From: Pseudaminobacter soli (ex Li et al. 2025)
GTDB lineage: Bacteria; Pseudomonadota; Alphaproteobacteria; Rhizobiales; Rhizobiaceae
Length of the DNA: 64,000 nt
Assembly: GCF_003012705.1 (NCBI RefSeq)
Contig: NZ_PXYL01000004.1
Location: 248,001 to 312,000 of the forward strand
Direction of reading: 5' to 3'
Below the pieces are notes generated by a model. That model was not told the origin of the DNA and made no database searches. It saw only the letters and a list, made by a program, of their open reading frames with translations. Position numbers and translations under genes: made by a program. Positions 8,597-19,497 of this stretch are shown one piece after another; position 1 is the first letter of the stretch; every line of letters starts with the position of its first letter.

Positions 8597-9505
8597 ATGT
8601 CCATCGAATTCGACACCAAGTTCGAGCCGGCCTATGGCGAATCCGTTCCGGTGACGAAGGGCATTGCCCGGCTGACGGTGAACAATCCCAGCGCCTTTAC
8701 CTTCCTCGGCACCAACAGCTACATAGTCGGGCGTGACACGCTGGCTGTGATCGATCCCGGCCCGGAGGACGAGGCGCATTTCCAAACGCTCATCAAGGCG
8801 ATCGCCGGGCGTCCTGTCAGCCACATCTTCGTCAGCCATACGCACCGGGACCACTCGCCGCTGGCCGCCCGGCTCGCGCAGGAAACCGGCGCCATCGTAG
8901 CTGCGGAAGGGCCTCATCGCCCGGCGCGTCCGCTGCGGATCGGCGAAACCAACCCGCTCGACGCCAGCGCCGATGTGGATTTCAAGCCAGATCTTGCGCT
9001 GAAGGACGGCGATGTCGTCGAAGGCGACAGCTGGCGCATCGCCACGGTTCTGACGCCCGGCCACGCCGCCAATCACGCGGCCTTCGCGCTCGAAGGCACG
9101 GGCATCCTGTTTTCGGCCGACCATGTCATGGCCTGGGCCACGTCCATCGTCGCGCCGCCGGACGGCGCCATGAGCGATTATATGGATTCGCTCGACCGAC
9201 TTCTGGAACGCGACGACCGGCTGTTCCTGCCCGGCCATGGCGGAGCCGTGACCAAGCCGCGATCATTCCTGCGCGGCCTCAAGGCACACAGGAAGATGCG
9301 CGAGCGCGCCATTCTGGAAAGGGTGAAGTCAGGCGACCGGACGATTCCCGAAATGGTCGCGGCGATCTACCGGGATACCGATCCGCGCCTGCATGGCGCT
9401 GCTGGCCTTTCGGTTCTGGCGCATCTGGAAGACCTCGTCGGACGCGGCGCGGTTACCGTAGACGGCGAGATTTCAATCGACGGCCACTTTGCGCCCGCCC
9501 ACTAG
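8597..9505 (+). CDS. MBL-fold metallohydrolase, LACTB2-like
   Basis: 302 aa, starting at ATG 8597, divergent from bioY. The metallo-beta-lactamase zinc motif HTHRDH is at residues 81-86, with further ligands in TPGHAANH and SADHVM. A C-terminal winged-helix-like domain follows (KMRERAILERVKSGDRTIPEM onward), the arrangement of the LACTB2 group of hydrolases or endoribonucleases. No signal peptide, so cytoplasmic. The substrate is unknown; neighbours give no clue. Confidence 0.85.
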   Translation: MSIEFDTKFEPAYGESVPVTKGIARLTVNNPSAFTFLGTNSYIVGRDTLAVIDPGPEDEAHFQTLIKAIAGRPVSHIFVSHTHRDHSPLAARLAQETGAIVAAEGPHRPARPLRIGETNPLDASADVDFKPDLALKDGDVVEGDSWRIATVLTPGHAANHAAFALEGTGILFSADHVMAWATSIVAPPDGAMSDYMDSLDRLLERDDRLFLPGHGGAVTKPRSFLRGLKAHRKMRERAILERVKSGDRTIPEMVAAIYRDTDPRLHGAAGLSVLAHLEDLVGRGAVTVDGEISIDGHFAPAH

Positions 9506-9507
9506 CC

Positions 9508-10305
9508 TCACTCGGCGTCGGGCAGCGGCGTCTGTCCCGTCTCGCTTCCAACCTCCGTATCGAGGTCGTTCATGAACTGCGCCACGCGGGCGGCATTGTC
9601 GCCAAGGTCATGCCGGCCGTAGCGCGAAGCCGAACGCATGTCGACATAGGTCGTATCACCCTCGTCGACGATCCGTATCGACACATCGACCGGAAAGGCC
9701 AACAAGGTGGTGTAGGCCAGCGCATCGATGGTGACCACCTCCTCGTCGGGATGATGGGTCGGGCCGAAGAGCTTCCAGTCAGTGTGCGACAGGACTGCTT
9801 CGACCGCCGCCAGCGTACGGTCGAGCGAAAGGTCGTAGCGCCTGCCGGTTATGTCCGGATATTTTTCTTGCTGCAGCTTGCGCTGCGCCGGCGACGGAGC
9901 TTCCACCGGGTTCATCCCCGGAGTGCGCATCTTCAACGCCATCGTCAGCTCGGGCGGATCGTCCAAATCCGTCGAGATGTCGTTCAATTCGGGATGGCTG
10001 AAGGCGCGATAGCCCGAAAGCAGGAACGGCACCAGCACGACCACGGCTACGATCGCGCCATAGGTCAGGTCGCTGCCGCCGAGATAACCGTCGTTCCACA
10101 CCGAGGGAAGGGCGAAGGCCGCCAGCAGCAACGCGACGGCCGCCAGCACCGCAACGATGGCGAGGACCCAGAGAAAAGGCACCGTCTCGAGATACCCCTG
10201 ACGATGGCCGAGCCCGGCTACGATGAACAACACCGCCGAAAAGGCCGCCAAACGCCACGACCAGACCGCGCTCTTCGACGTCCGCTCCTCCAGATATGCC
10301 GCCAT
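9508..10305 (-). CDS. DUF1499 domain-containing membrane protein
   Basis: 265 aa. Three hydrophobic segments occupy about residues 15-115 (around VWSWRLAAFSAVLFIVAGLG, FLWVLAIVAVLAAVALLLAA and TYGAIVAVVVLVPFLLSG). A soluble DUF1499 domain covers roughly 150-250, including DITGRRYDLSLDRTLAAVEA and VDMRSASRYGRHDLGDNAAR. Function is unknown in the family. It converges on the MBL gene with 2 bp between stop codons. The start codon ATG at 10305 is followed by MAAYLEERTSKSAVWSWR. Confidence 0.82.
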   Translation of the reverse strand: MAAYLEERTSKSAVWSWRLAAFSAVLFIVAGLGHRQGYLETVPFLWVLAIVAVLAAVALLLAAFALPSVWNDGYLGGSDLTYGAIVAVVVLVPFLLSGYRAFSHPELNDISTDLDDPPELTMALKMRTPGMNPVEAPSPAQRKLQQEKYPDITGRRYDLSLDRTLAAVEAVLSHTDWKLFGPTHHPDEEVVTIDALAYTTLLAFPVDVSIRIVDEGDTTYVDMRSASRYGRHDLGDNAARVAQFMNDLDTEVGSETGQTPLPDAE

Positions 10306-10340
10306 GTAAATCTACCGTCGGTTCCGCAATCTCCGACTAC

Positions 10341-10430
10341 TTAGAGCATTTTGCCGCGAGGTGGTACGCCTCGCGTCGCACAAAGGCGGCGCAATCAAGT
10401 AGATAGAGCGTGATGCCATCCGAAAGCCGG
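10341..10430. repeat. Rhizobial-type intergenic repeat, degenerate
   Basis: The 200 bp upstream of the DUF1499 gene contains TTAGAGCATTTTGCCGCGAG followed by a short hairpin (GCGAGG with CCTCGC) and then GATAGAGCGTGATGCCATCC. These fragments resemble the edges of the palindromic repeats scattered through rhizobial intergenic regions, and the first is similar to the edge of the palindrome at 60163-60210. Pairing across the whole element is poor, so it looks decayed. The identification is from memory of such repeats and was not searched. Confidence 0.4.
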
Positions 10431-10451
10431 CCCTCCGTTTAGCCAGGACGA

Positions 10452-10472
10452 CCTCTCCCCGCCGGGGAGAGG
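10452..10472. repeat. Perfect hairpin downstream of the acyl-CoA synthetase gene
   Basis: CCTCTCCCC at 10452-10460 and GGGGAGAGG at 10464-10472 pair over 9 bp around a 3-nt loop. It lies 34 bp after the stop codon of the - strand acyl-CoA synthetase gene. No T run follows on either strand, so it is more like a transcript-stabilising hairpin or a common dispersed repeat than a classical terminator. Confidence 0.5.
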
Positions 10473-10506
10473 CTTGAGGTTATTGCAGCTGCCCTGTTAT
10501 CTCCGG

Positions 10507-12168
10507 CTACAGCGTTTCCCGGTCCGGCAGCCTCTCCGTCTCATCAGTCGGAAGCCGGTAGTCGCTGAACTGCTTGCGCAAGGTGGTCTTCTGGATCTTG
10601 CCGGTGGCCGTATGCGGTATCTCGTCGACGAACGCCACGTCATCCGGCAGCCACCACTTGGCGACCTTGTCCTTCATGAAGCCAAGGATATCCGCCTTGC
10701 CCGGCTCACGGCCCGGCTTGCGCACCACCACGAGCAGCGGCCGCTCGTCCCATTTGGAGTGCCGCACACCGATGACGGCAGCTTCCGCGACATCCGGATG
10801 GCTGACCGCGAGATTTTCGAGCTCGATGGTGGAAATCCACTCGCCGCCCGACTTGATGACATCCTTGGCCCGGTCGGTGATCTGCATATAGCCGTTCGGG
10901 TCGATATGGGCGACATCTCCCGTGTCGAACCACCCCTCCTCGTCGAACTGCTCCTTGCCTGCCCCGCCATAATAGGCGCGCGCCACGGCGGGGCCCCTCA
11001 CCTTCAGCCGGCCGAATGTCTTGCCGTCCCAGGGCTGCGGCCGATTGTGGTCGTCGGTGACGATCATCTCGACGCCGAAGGGCGCATGACCCTGCTTCTC
11101 CTCGATGTCGAGCCGGGCTTCGCCTTCGAGCCCGGCATAGTCTGGCTTCATCGTACAGAGGCTGCCGAGCGGCGACATCTCGGTCATGCCCCAGGCATGG
11201 ACGACCTCCACGTCGTAGTTGTCCTGGAATTTCTTGGCCATCATGCGCGGGCAGGCCGAGCCGCCGATCACGACCTTCTTGAGATAGGGCAGCTTCTTGC
11301 CGGTCTCCTCCAGATGCTGCAGCAACATCAGCCACACGGTCGGCACTGCGGCCGTGAAGCTGACCTTCTCGGTATCCAGCAATTCGTAGATGGAGGCGCC
11401 ATCCATGCGGCCGCCCGGCATCACCAGCTTGGCGCCGATCATCGGCGCGCTCTGCGCGATGCCCCAGGCGTTGGCGTGGAACATCGGCACGACCGGCAGG
11501 ATGACGTCGCGCGACGAGATACCCATCGCATCGGGCATGCAGGCCATCATCGCGTGCAGCACGTTCGAGCGGTGGCTGTAGACGACGCCCTTCGGCTCCC
11601 CGGTGGTGCCCGAGGTGTAGCACATGCCGGCCGCCTCGCTTTCGTCGAGCGCCTTCCAGCGGAAGTCGCCATCGGCCTCCGCCAGCCATTCCTCATAGGG
11701 CACCGCGTTTCGTAGCGAGGTTTGCGGCATGTGCGCCGCGTCCGTCATGACGATGACCTGCCGAAGCGTCGGAACCAGCGCGGCGATCTTTTCCACCAGC
11801 GGCAGGAAGGTCAGGTCGACGAACAGCGCCTTGTCCTCGGCGTTGTTCATGATCCAGACGATCTGCTCGGGAAACAGGCGCGGGTTGAGCGTGTGATAGA
11901 CCGCGCCAATGCCCATGATGCCATACCAGGCCTCGATGTGGCGCGCTGTGTTCCAGGCCAGCGTGGCGATGCGGTCGCCGCGCTTGTAACCCTCCTTTTC
12001 CAGGCGCTGCGCCACCTTCAGCGCGCGGCCGCGCAACTCGGCATAGGTCGTGCGAACGATCGGTCCTTCGACGGAGCGCGAGACGATCTCACGGTGCGGG
12101 TGCTGGATTCCGGCGTGGTCGAGTATCTTGTGACAGAGCAGCGGCCATTCCTGCATCAGTCCGAGCAT
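10507..12168 (-). CDS. Long-chain fatty acyl-CoA synthetase (AMP-forming)
   Basis: 553 aa from ATG 12168, chosen for the strong AAAGGGAGG ribosome-binding site 6 nt upstream; an in-frame ATG at 12204 lacks one. ANL superfamily: the ATP-binding P-loop [17 protein letters not shown] is near residue 180, the adenylate motif WGMTEMSP near 330, and the hinge region [13 protein letters not shown] and catalytic C-terminal lysine [11 protein letters not shown] follow. It activates fatty acids to acyl-CoA for beta-oxidation or lipid synthesis. It resembles medium/long-chain ligases annotated as fatty-acyl-CoA synthase. It is monocistronic; chain length cannot be read. Confidence 0.88.
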   Translation of the reverse strand: MLGLMQEWPLLCHKILDHAGIQHPHREIVSRSVEGPIVRTTYAELRGRALKVAQRLEKEGYKRGDRIATLAWNTARHIEAWYGIMGIGAVYHTLNPRLFPEQIVWIMNNAEDKALFVDLTFLPLVEKIAALVPTLRQVIVMTDAAHMPQTSLRNAVPYEEWLAEADGDFRWKALDESEAAGMCYTSGTTGEPKGVVYSHRSNVLHAMMACMPDAMGISSRDVILPVVPMFHANAWGIAQSAPMIGAKLVMPGGRMDGASIYELLDTEKVSFTAAVPTVWLMLLQHLEETGKKLPYLKKVVIGGSACPRMMAKKFQDNYDVEVVHAWGMTEMSPLGSLCTMKPDYAGLEGEARLDIEEKQGHAPFGVEMIVTDDHNRPQPWDGKTFGRLKVRGPAVARAYYGGAGKEQFDEEGWFDTGDVAHIDPNGYMQITDRAKDVIKSGGEWISTIELENLAVSHPDVAEAAVIGVRHSKWDERPLLVVVRKPGREPGKADILGFMKDKVAKWWLPDDVAFVDEIPHTATGKIQKTTLRKQFSDYRLPTDETERLPDRETL

Positions 12169-12365
12169 TCCGTTCCTCCCTTTGTCATTTGTTGTTTTCG
12201 GCATTGTTGGAACGATTGGGCGGATTGTCCAGCACTACCCCCGAGCTACGACCGCGACTTAGCCAAATTGCTTAGAAAAGCCCGGGCTGCCGCCATATTG
12301 CGGCCACTGTCGCTGCCAATGTTCCAGCCGGGCGGGGCGTATAGACAAAGGGACAGGGGTTCCAT

Positions 12366-12722
12366 ATGAGCGCGCAACCCGTCGAAAATGGCGAAGCGGA
12401 AATTGCTTCCGAAAACACCGTCGAGCTGCCTTCCAATGGCGAGCCGGTTTCCGATCAGGCTTTCGAAGAGGTCGTGAGTGGCGCGCTGGGCGCCGTGGGC
12501 GGCACGCTTCTGTTCAAGATGCGCGTCGACCAGGAAAAGGAGCCGCACTACGCGGCCGCGGCCTTCGTCGGCCAGGGCGAGAGCCGCCAGTTCCTGATCC
12601 TGACCATGCCAGTCGCCGGCGGCCATCTCAGCGTCGAAACCACGGCCAAGAGCAAGAGCCCCATCGCCGGCATCGCCGCCGCCTATGCCAATCTCGCGGA
12701 TGCCTATTCGCACGCCGCCTGA
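12366..12722 (+). CDS. Small conserved hypothetical protein
   Basis: 118 aa, acidic N-terminal half (about 40 residues rich in Glu, Asn and Ser) then a compact domain containing GALGAVGGTLLFKMRVDQEK and SPIAGIAAAYANLADAYSHA. There is no signal peptide, membrane segment or metal motif. I do not recognise a functional family. Coding is supported by a plausible GGGG element upstream, high-GC codon use, no better frame on either strand, and a terminator-like hairpin after it. Confidence 0.7.
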   Translation: MSAQPVENGEAEIASENTVELPSNGEPVSDQAFEEVVSGALGAVGGTLLFKMRVDQEKEPHYAAAAFVGQGESRQFLILTMPVAGGHLSVETTAKSKSPIAGIAAAYANLADAYSHAA

Positions 12723-12814
12723 GCGGCGTTTCATCGGATCGGCATAAGCTCGGCAGCTTCTTCGTCGGCTTGGCTAAGGACCCAACGGCGCGGCTTCACG
12801 GATTTGTGGAAACG

Positions 12815-12848
12815 AGGCCCGGAACGGAAGTTCGGGCCTGAACGTTTT
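12815..12848 (+). terminator. Probable terminator after the small hypothetical gene
   Basis: AGGCCCGGAAC (12815-12825) pairs with GTTCGGGCCT (12830-12839) around a GGAA loop with one bulged G. It is followed by GAACGTTTT, so the T tract is short and displaced. It lies 93 bp past the stop codon and just before the DUF427 gene. Confidence 0.5.
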
Positions 12849-12871
12849 CAGCCGTCCGCAGGAGCTTCGCT

Positions 12872-13294
12872 ATGGCAATAGAAGTGCTTTCCTCGCCCGG
12901 CTTTCGGCGCAACCCTCAATATCATATCAGCGTCAGACGCTTTTCCGGCATCGTCGTCGTCACCTTCGCGGACGCAGTCCTGGCCTCCACGACCGCAGCC
13001 CGGGTGCTGCGCGAGGAGGGCCACAAGCCGGTCTACTACGTGCCCTTCGAGGATATCTATTTCGAGTTCCTGACACGAAGCGACACGCGCACCCATTGCC
13101 CTTTCAAGGGCTACGCTTCCCACTGGAACGTGACGGCTTCGGGCGACGCGGAAAAGGACGTCATGTGGGCATATGAGGAGCCCTACGAGGAAATGAAGAT
13201 CATCCGCAACCACGGCGCCTTCTACCCGCAAAAGGTCCGGATCGACGTGACGCCGAAGAGTTCGAAGAACCTGGATTCCCACTGGCCCGAATAG
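12872..13294 (+). CDS. DUF427 domain-containing protein
   Basis: 140 aa, ATG 12872 preceded by GGAG 7 nt upstream. The conserved DUF427 features are present: a beta-strand repeat with VRVRF-like strands, VYYVPFEDIYFEFLTRSDT, THCPFKGYASHW and the C-terminal FYPQKVRIDV. The family is a small beta-tent fold with no established activity. No signal peptide. It stands alone, converging on the deacetylase gene. Confidence 0.88.
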   Translation: MAIEVLSSPGFRRNPQYHISVRRFSGIVVVTFADAVLASTTAARVLREEGHKPVYYVPFEDIYFEFLTRSDTRTHCPFKGYASHWNVTASGDAEKDVMWAYEEPYEEMKIIRNHGAFYPQKVRIDVTPKSSKNLDSHWPE

Positions 13295-13309
13295 CGGTAT
13301 TCCCGCGCC

Positions 13310-14053
13310 TCAGTCGGTAGTGTCGTCGGTTCCCTCGCCATCGGCATCGTCGAGACGAACGAAGTTGACGCCCTTGGCCTTGAGCTCCAGCAGCCCCTTT
13401 ACCAGGCCCTCGCCGGCCGCATGGGTAGGCTGGTTGATGTGGGCGATGATGACGTCACCATCCTTGGCGGCCGCCACGCGCCGCGCGGTCTCCCTGGCGC
13501 TCAGCAGCGAGCCGCCGTCGCCATTGAGCGAATAGCCCGCGATCTTGAAGCCGAGCTTGCGGATCAGTGCAATCGCCGAGGGGCTATATTGCGCCGTCGC
13601 GCCACGAAACCATTTCGGCGCCGGCTGGCCGTTCTTGGCAAGCGCCTCGGCCCCCTCCTCCACCTCGGCCGTCACCGCGTCGGGGCTGCCGGCGGTGCTG
13701 ATGCCATAGATCTTGCGGGGGGTATCGACGGCCGGAACGTGATGGCCGCCATGGTTCTCGAGCTCGAACAGGTCGGGATGCGCCTTCATGATCTCGAGCG
13801 CCGCGGCGTTGCGCTTCAGCCATTTCCCAGTGACGAAGATCGTCGCCGGAATCCGGTTCTCGACCAGTGCGGAGAGGATGCGGTTATCGGTCTGCCCACC
13901 GCAGGCGTCGAGCGTCAGCGCCACGCGTGGCGTGGCAGCATCCTCGTGGGGTTTGAGGCGAAGGCTAGGCTCCAGCAGCGGTACGGCATGACCGGCGGGA
14001 ATCGCCGAGACGAGCAGTCCGGCGGCAAGGATGGATTTCAGTATCAGGCGCAT
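13310..14053 (-). CDS. Secreted polysaccharide deacetylase family protein
   Basis: 247 aa with a signal peptide (about 1-23, MRLILKSILAAGLLVSAIPA). A NodB-homology fold follows. Motif 1 reads TLDACGG in place of the usual TFDDG: the catalytic-base Asp is kept but the metal Asp is replaced by Ala. A metal-type HxxxH occurs in ENHGGHH. WFRGATAQYSP and DVIIAHINQPTHAAGEG match later motifs. The substituted Asp places it in a divergent deacetylase branch, so activity on chitin or peptidoglycan is uncertain. It is 84 bp downstream of ppdK on the same strand. Confidence 0.82.
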   Translation of the reverse strand: MRLILKSILAAGLLVSAIPAGHAVPLLEPSLRLKPHEDAATPRVALTLDACGGQTDNRILSALVENRIPATIFVTGKWLKRNAAALEIMKAHPDLFELENHGGHHVPAVDTPRKIYGISTAGSPDAVTAEVEEGAEALAKNGQPAPKWFRGATAQYSPSAIALIRKLGFKIAGYSLNGDGGSLLSARETARRVAAAKDGDVIIAHINQPTHAAGEGLVKGLLELKAKGVNFVRLDDADGEGTDDTTD

Positions 14054-14078
14054 GCGAGTCAGTTCCAGGCTTACGAGG

Positions 14079-14121
14079 GCCTATCCCCAAGTCCGCCATC
14101 AAGGCGAAAATCGGGATAGGC
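14079..14121. repeat. Inverted repeat between ppdK and the deacetylase gene
   Basis: GCCTATCCC (14079-14087) pairs with GGGATAGGC (14113-14121), and an inner CCGCC/GGCG pair can extend the structure. There is no T tract in either direction. It may be a processing or stability element between the two genes, or a partial terminator of ppdK. Confidence 0.4.
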
Positions 14122-14137
14122 GCCGCCTGTCTTTGAA

Positions 14138-16813
<2,676 letters not shown>

Positions 16814-17015
16814 GCTTGCTCCTCGCCAGTCTCAGAGGCCGCCGGAAAGGCCAGCGGCAACCCTCTGTTGCGAAGCGATAAATTGCTGCGCTGCGAAAGG
16901 CAACCGCCGCGTCACCCCTATCCGACCCTACAATCGATTAAGAAAACGAACGGAAACAAGACTTGTTCAACGGCTTCATCCAATATAGAACATAAGCGGA
17001 ACAAAGAGGGTCATC

Positions 17016-17360
17016 ATGAAACAGACCGGAAAGCTCGACTATCTCGAAATGCCGGCCACCGGCGGCACGCTCGACAGCGTCAAGGCATTCTACAGCGCCG
17101 CCTTTTCGTGGTCGTTCACCGACTACGGCCCGACCTATTCGGCCTATGACGAAGGGCTGGAAGGCGGCTTCGACCCCGACCCTGCGGGCGCTGTGGGAAA
17201 GCCGCTGCCGGTTCTCTATTCGGAGAATCTGGAGGAGACCCTTGCGGCGGTGGAGGAAGCCGGCGGCAGAATCGTGCGGCCGATCTTTCCCTTCCCCGGC
17301 GGCCGTCGCTTCCACTTCATCGACCCGGCCGGCAACGAACTGGCTGTGTGGGGGCAATAG
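17016..17360 (+). CDS. VOC family protein (glyoxalase/bleomycin resistance fold)
   Basis: 114 aa from ATG 17016. The paired beta-alpha-beta-beta-beta modules are visible: KLDYLEMPATGGTLDSVKAF at the start, and RFHFIDPAGNELAVWGQ, the typical VOC C-terminal strand with a metal-ligand Glu. It resembles the small glyoxalase-like proteins of unknown substrate. No other gene of a defined pathway is adjacent; a tRNA gene follows. Confidence 0.85.
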   Translation: MKQTGKLDYLEMPATGGTLDSVKAFYSAAFSWSFTDYGPTYSAYDEGLEGGFDPDPAGAVGKPLPVLYSENLEETLAAVEEAGGRIVRPIFPFPGGRRFHFIDPAGNELAVWGQ

Positions 17361-17464
17361 CCTTGGCATAGGCCCACTTGTTCAAAAGTGGTCCATTCGC
17401 GATTGTGCTTTTCGCCGACACTGAATATAAGGCCGCGACCGACCTGACTCGGGACGGTCGCGTT

Positions 17465-17539
17465 TGGGGCGTCGCCAAGCGGTAAGGCAGCGGTTTTTGG
17501 TACCGCCATTCCCAGGTTCGAATCCTGGCGCCCCAGCCA
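17465..17539 (+). tRNA. tRNA-Gln (anticodon TTG)
   Basis: 75 nt including an encoded CCA. The acceptor stem TGGGGCG (17465-17471) pairs with CGCCCCA (17529-17535), followed by G and CCA at 17536-17539. The anticodon arm GCGGT-TTTTGGT-ACCGC places TTG at positions 34-36, reading CAA/CAG. The T-arm CCAGG-TTCGAAT-CCTGG is standard. It is the only tRNA seen in the window. Confidence 0.97.
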
Positions 17540-18039
17540 AGCCTCCCTTTTCAATTCAAGATTTTTGTCGTCGCGGGTTCAACCTGGGCAAGGCCGCACC
17601 GCCCTTTGTCGCGACTCGTCAGGCTCAACTGCAAAGAGGTGGGCCGATTGCCTCCGTCATGCTTCGGTTTTCCCCGACGTGACTGGCTGATTGGCCCAAG
17701 TTAACCTGCTGCCGTATTCTATTTCATTTTTGTCGGAGGTTTTCTGCCCGCACCGTTCATTGGGTGGCCTTCTCTACTTTATTCAACTTTGATCAAGAAA
17801 ACCCGGCCACCCTGCCCTTAGGGATTCCGAAAGAGGCGATTGGGTGGCCAGGATTACCGGGCCCGCTGTCTCAACCGAGGCAGCGGGCCTTGCTTATCCC
17901 GGATGCATCTCGACCCGAAGCCGAGAGCAACGCGCCCCCCGATCAAATCAGAAAGTTGCGCAGGCGGCTCCATTGACCCGCCGCGGGAGGGCGCCATTTC
18001 TGCACGTGACCAGAACGCCAACACTCAAGGAGTCTCGCC
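17540..18039. other. 500-bp intergenic region downstream of tRNA-Gln
   Basis: No convincing gene. It contains an 11-bp direct repeat ATTGGGTGGCC at 17759-17769 and 17839-17849, exactly 80 bp apart. There is also an 8-bp hairpin (GCCCGCTG 17861-17868, CAGCGGGC 17881-17888) without a T run. The stretch around 17700-17800 looks richer in A and T than its neighbours. A ribosome-binding site (AAGGAG) for the DUF1254 gene lies at its end. The short open frames here lack codon bias and ribosome-binding sites. Confidence 0.5.
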
Positions 18040-19485
18040 ATGAGACGTACTGCTTTTGCTGGCTTGGCCCTCACATTCTCGCTGCTGGCTGCGCCGGCTG
18101 GTGCCAAGGAGAGCATCACCGAAGACGAGGCGAATGCCATCGCCGTCGACGCCTATCTCTACTTCTACCCATTGATCACCATGGAGCTGACGCGGCAGCA
18201 ATCCACCAATATCGATAAAGTAACGGAAGCCGGCAAAGCGCCGATGAATGCCTTCTCAAACGTGCCGGCCTATCCGGCCGCCGATATGCGGACGGTTGTG
18301 CGGCCCAATTTCGATACCCTCTACTCCGTCGCCTGGCTCGACCTGACCAAAGAGCCGTTGATCGTTTCCGTGCCCGATACGGGCGGACGCTATTATCTGC
18401 TGCCGATGCTCGACATGTGGTCCAACGTGTTCGCCTCACCCGGCTGGCGAACCACCGGCACCCAGGCAGGCAATTTCCTGGTGGCACCGTCGAGCTGGAA
18501 ACCCGACCTGCGCGAAGTCATTGACGAGTTCAAGCTGCCCAAGGACATCCAGCGTATCGATGCGCCAACGCCGATCGTCTGGATCATCGGCCGAACGAAG
18601 ACGGACGGGCCGGCGGACTATGATGCCGTGCACAAGATTCAGGCCGGTTTCAAGATCACCCCGCTCTCGGAGTGGAACAAGACAGACGCGCCGGTCGAAG
18701 GAAAGGTCGACCCCAATATCGACATGAAGACGCCTCCCAAGACCCAGGTCGATACGATGCAGGCAGAGAAATATTTCGGCTATGCGGCTGAACTCCTGAA
18801 GACCATCCCGCCCCACGTGACCGACCAGCCGATCATCGCGCAGATGAAGCGGATAGGAATCGAGCCCGGCAAGGATTTCGACGCCGCAAAGCTCGACCCT
18901 GTCGTTCGCGCCGCATTGCAGAACGCGCCCAAGGAAGCGCGGCGGCTGATGGCCTGGAAGGTGCCGACGCTGGCACGGGTCGTCGATGGCTGGTCGTTGA
19001 ACACCGACACGATGGGCGTCTATGGCAATTACTATCTCAAGCGGGCCATCGTGGCTCAGCTCGGCCTCGGCGCAAACGTGCCGGAGGACGCGATCTATCC
19101 GCTGAACCTTGCCGACGACACGGGCAAGCCGCTCGACGGAGCCAACAGATATACGATCCATTTCGACAAGGCGACGCTGCCGCCGGTGAACGCCTTCTGG
19201 TCGATCACGGCCTACGACAATGACGGCTTCCAGGTCGCGAACCCGATAAACCGTTTTGCCGTCAGCAATTGGATGCCCTTCGCCTACAATGCCGATGGAT
19301 CGCTGGATCTCTACTTCCAGAATGAAAATCCCGGCAAGGACAAGGAAGCCAACTGGCTGCCGGCGCCGAAGGGCCCGTTCAACCTGACCATGCGGCTCTA
19401 CGCGCCCAGGCAAGAAGCGCTCACCGGCAAATGGGCACCGCCAGCGATCACAGCGGAGCGCCCGGCAAGTATTGGCGCTCAGTAG
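18040..19485 (+). CDS. Secreted DUF1254/DUF1214 domain-containing protein
   Basis: 481 aa. A clear signal peptide covers about 1-22 (MRRTAFAGLALTFSLLAAPA). The DUF1254 domain follows (AYLYFYPLITMELTRQQSTN, then RPNFDTLYSVAWLDLTKEPL), and a C-terminal DUF1214 domain is marked by PVNAFWSITAYDNDGF and MPFAYNADGSLDLYFQNENP. These paired domains occur in periplasmic or outer-membrane proteins of unknown function. AAGGAG precedes the ATG. It converges on the formylglycine-generating enzyme gene with 12 bp between stops. Confidence 0.9.
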   Translation: MRRTAFAGLALTFSLLAAPAGAKESITEDEANAIAVDAYLYFYPLITMELTRQQSTNIDKVTEAGKAPMNAFSNVPAYPAADMRTVVRPNFDTLYSVAWLDLTKEPLIVSVPDTGGRYYLLPMLDMWSNVFASPGWRTTGTQAGNFLVAPSSWKPDLREVIDEFKLPKDIQRIDAPTPIVWIIGRTKTDGPADYDAVHKIQAGFKITPLSEWNKTDAPVEGKVDPNIDMKTPPKTQVDTMQAEKYFGYAAELLKTIPPHVTDQPIIAQMKRIGIEPGKDFDAAKLDPVVRAALQNAPKEARRLMAWKVPTLARVVDGWSLNTDTMGVYGNYYLKRAIVAQLGLGANVPEDAIYPLNLADDTGKPLDGANRYTIHFDKATLPPVNAFWSITAYDNDGFQVANPINRFAVSNWMPFAYNADGSLDLYFQNENPGKDKEANWLPAPKGPFNLTMRLYAPRQEALTGKWAPPAITAERPASIGAQ

Positions 19486-19497
19486 TCCGGAACGCCT

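Noticed and set aside
17764-17976. 70-codon open frame between tRNA-Gln and the DUF1254 gene
   Set aside because: No ribosome-binding site, no codon bias and a Pro/Arg-rich product; it overlaps a hairpin and one copy of a direct repeat.
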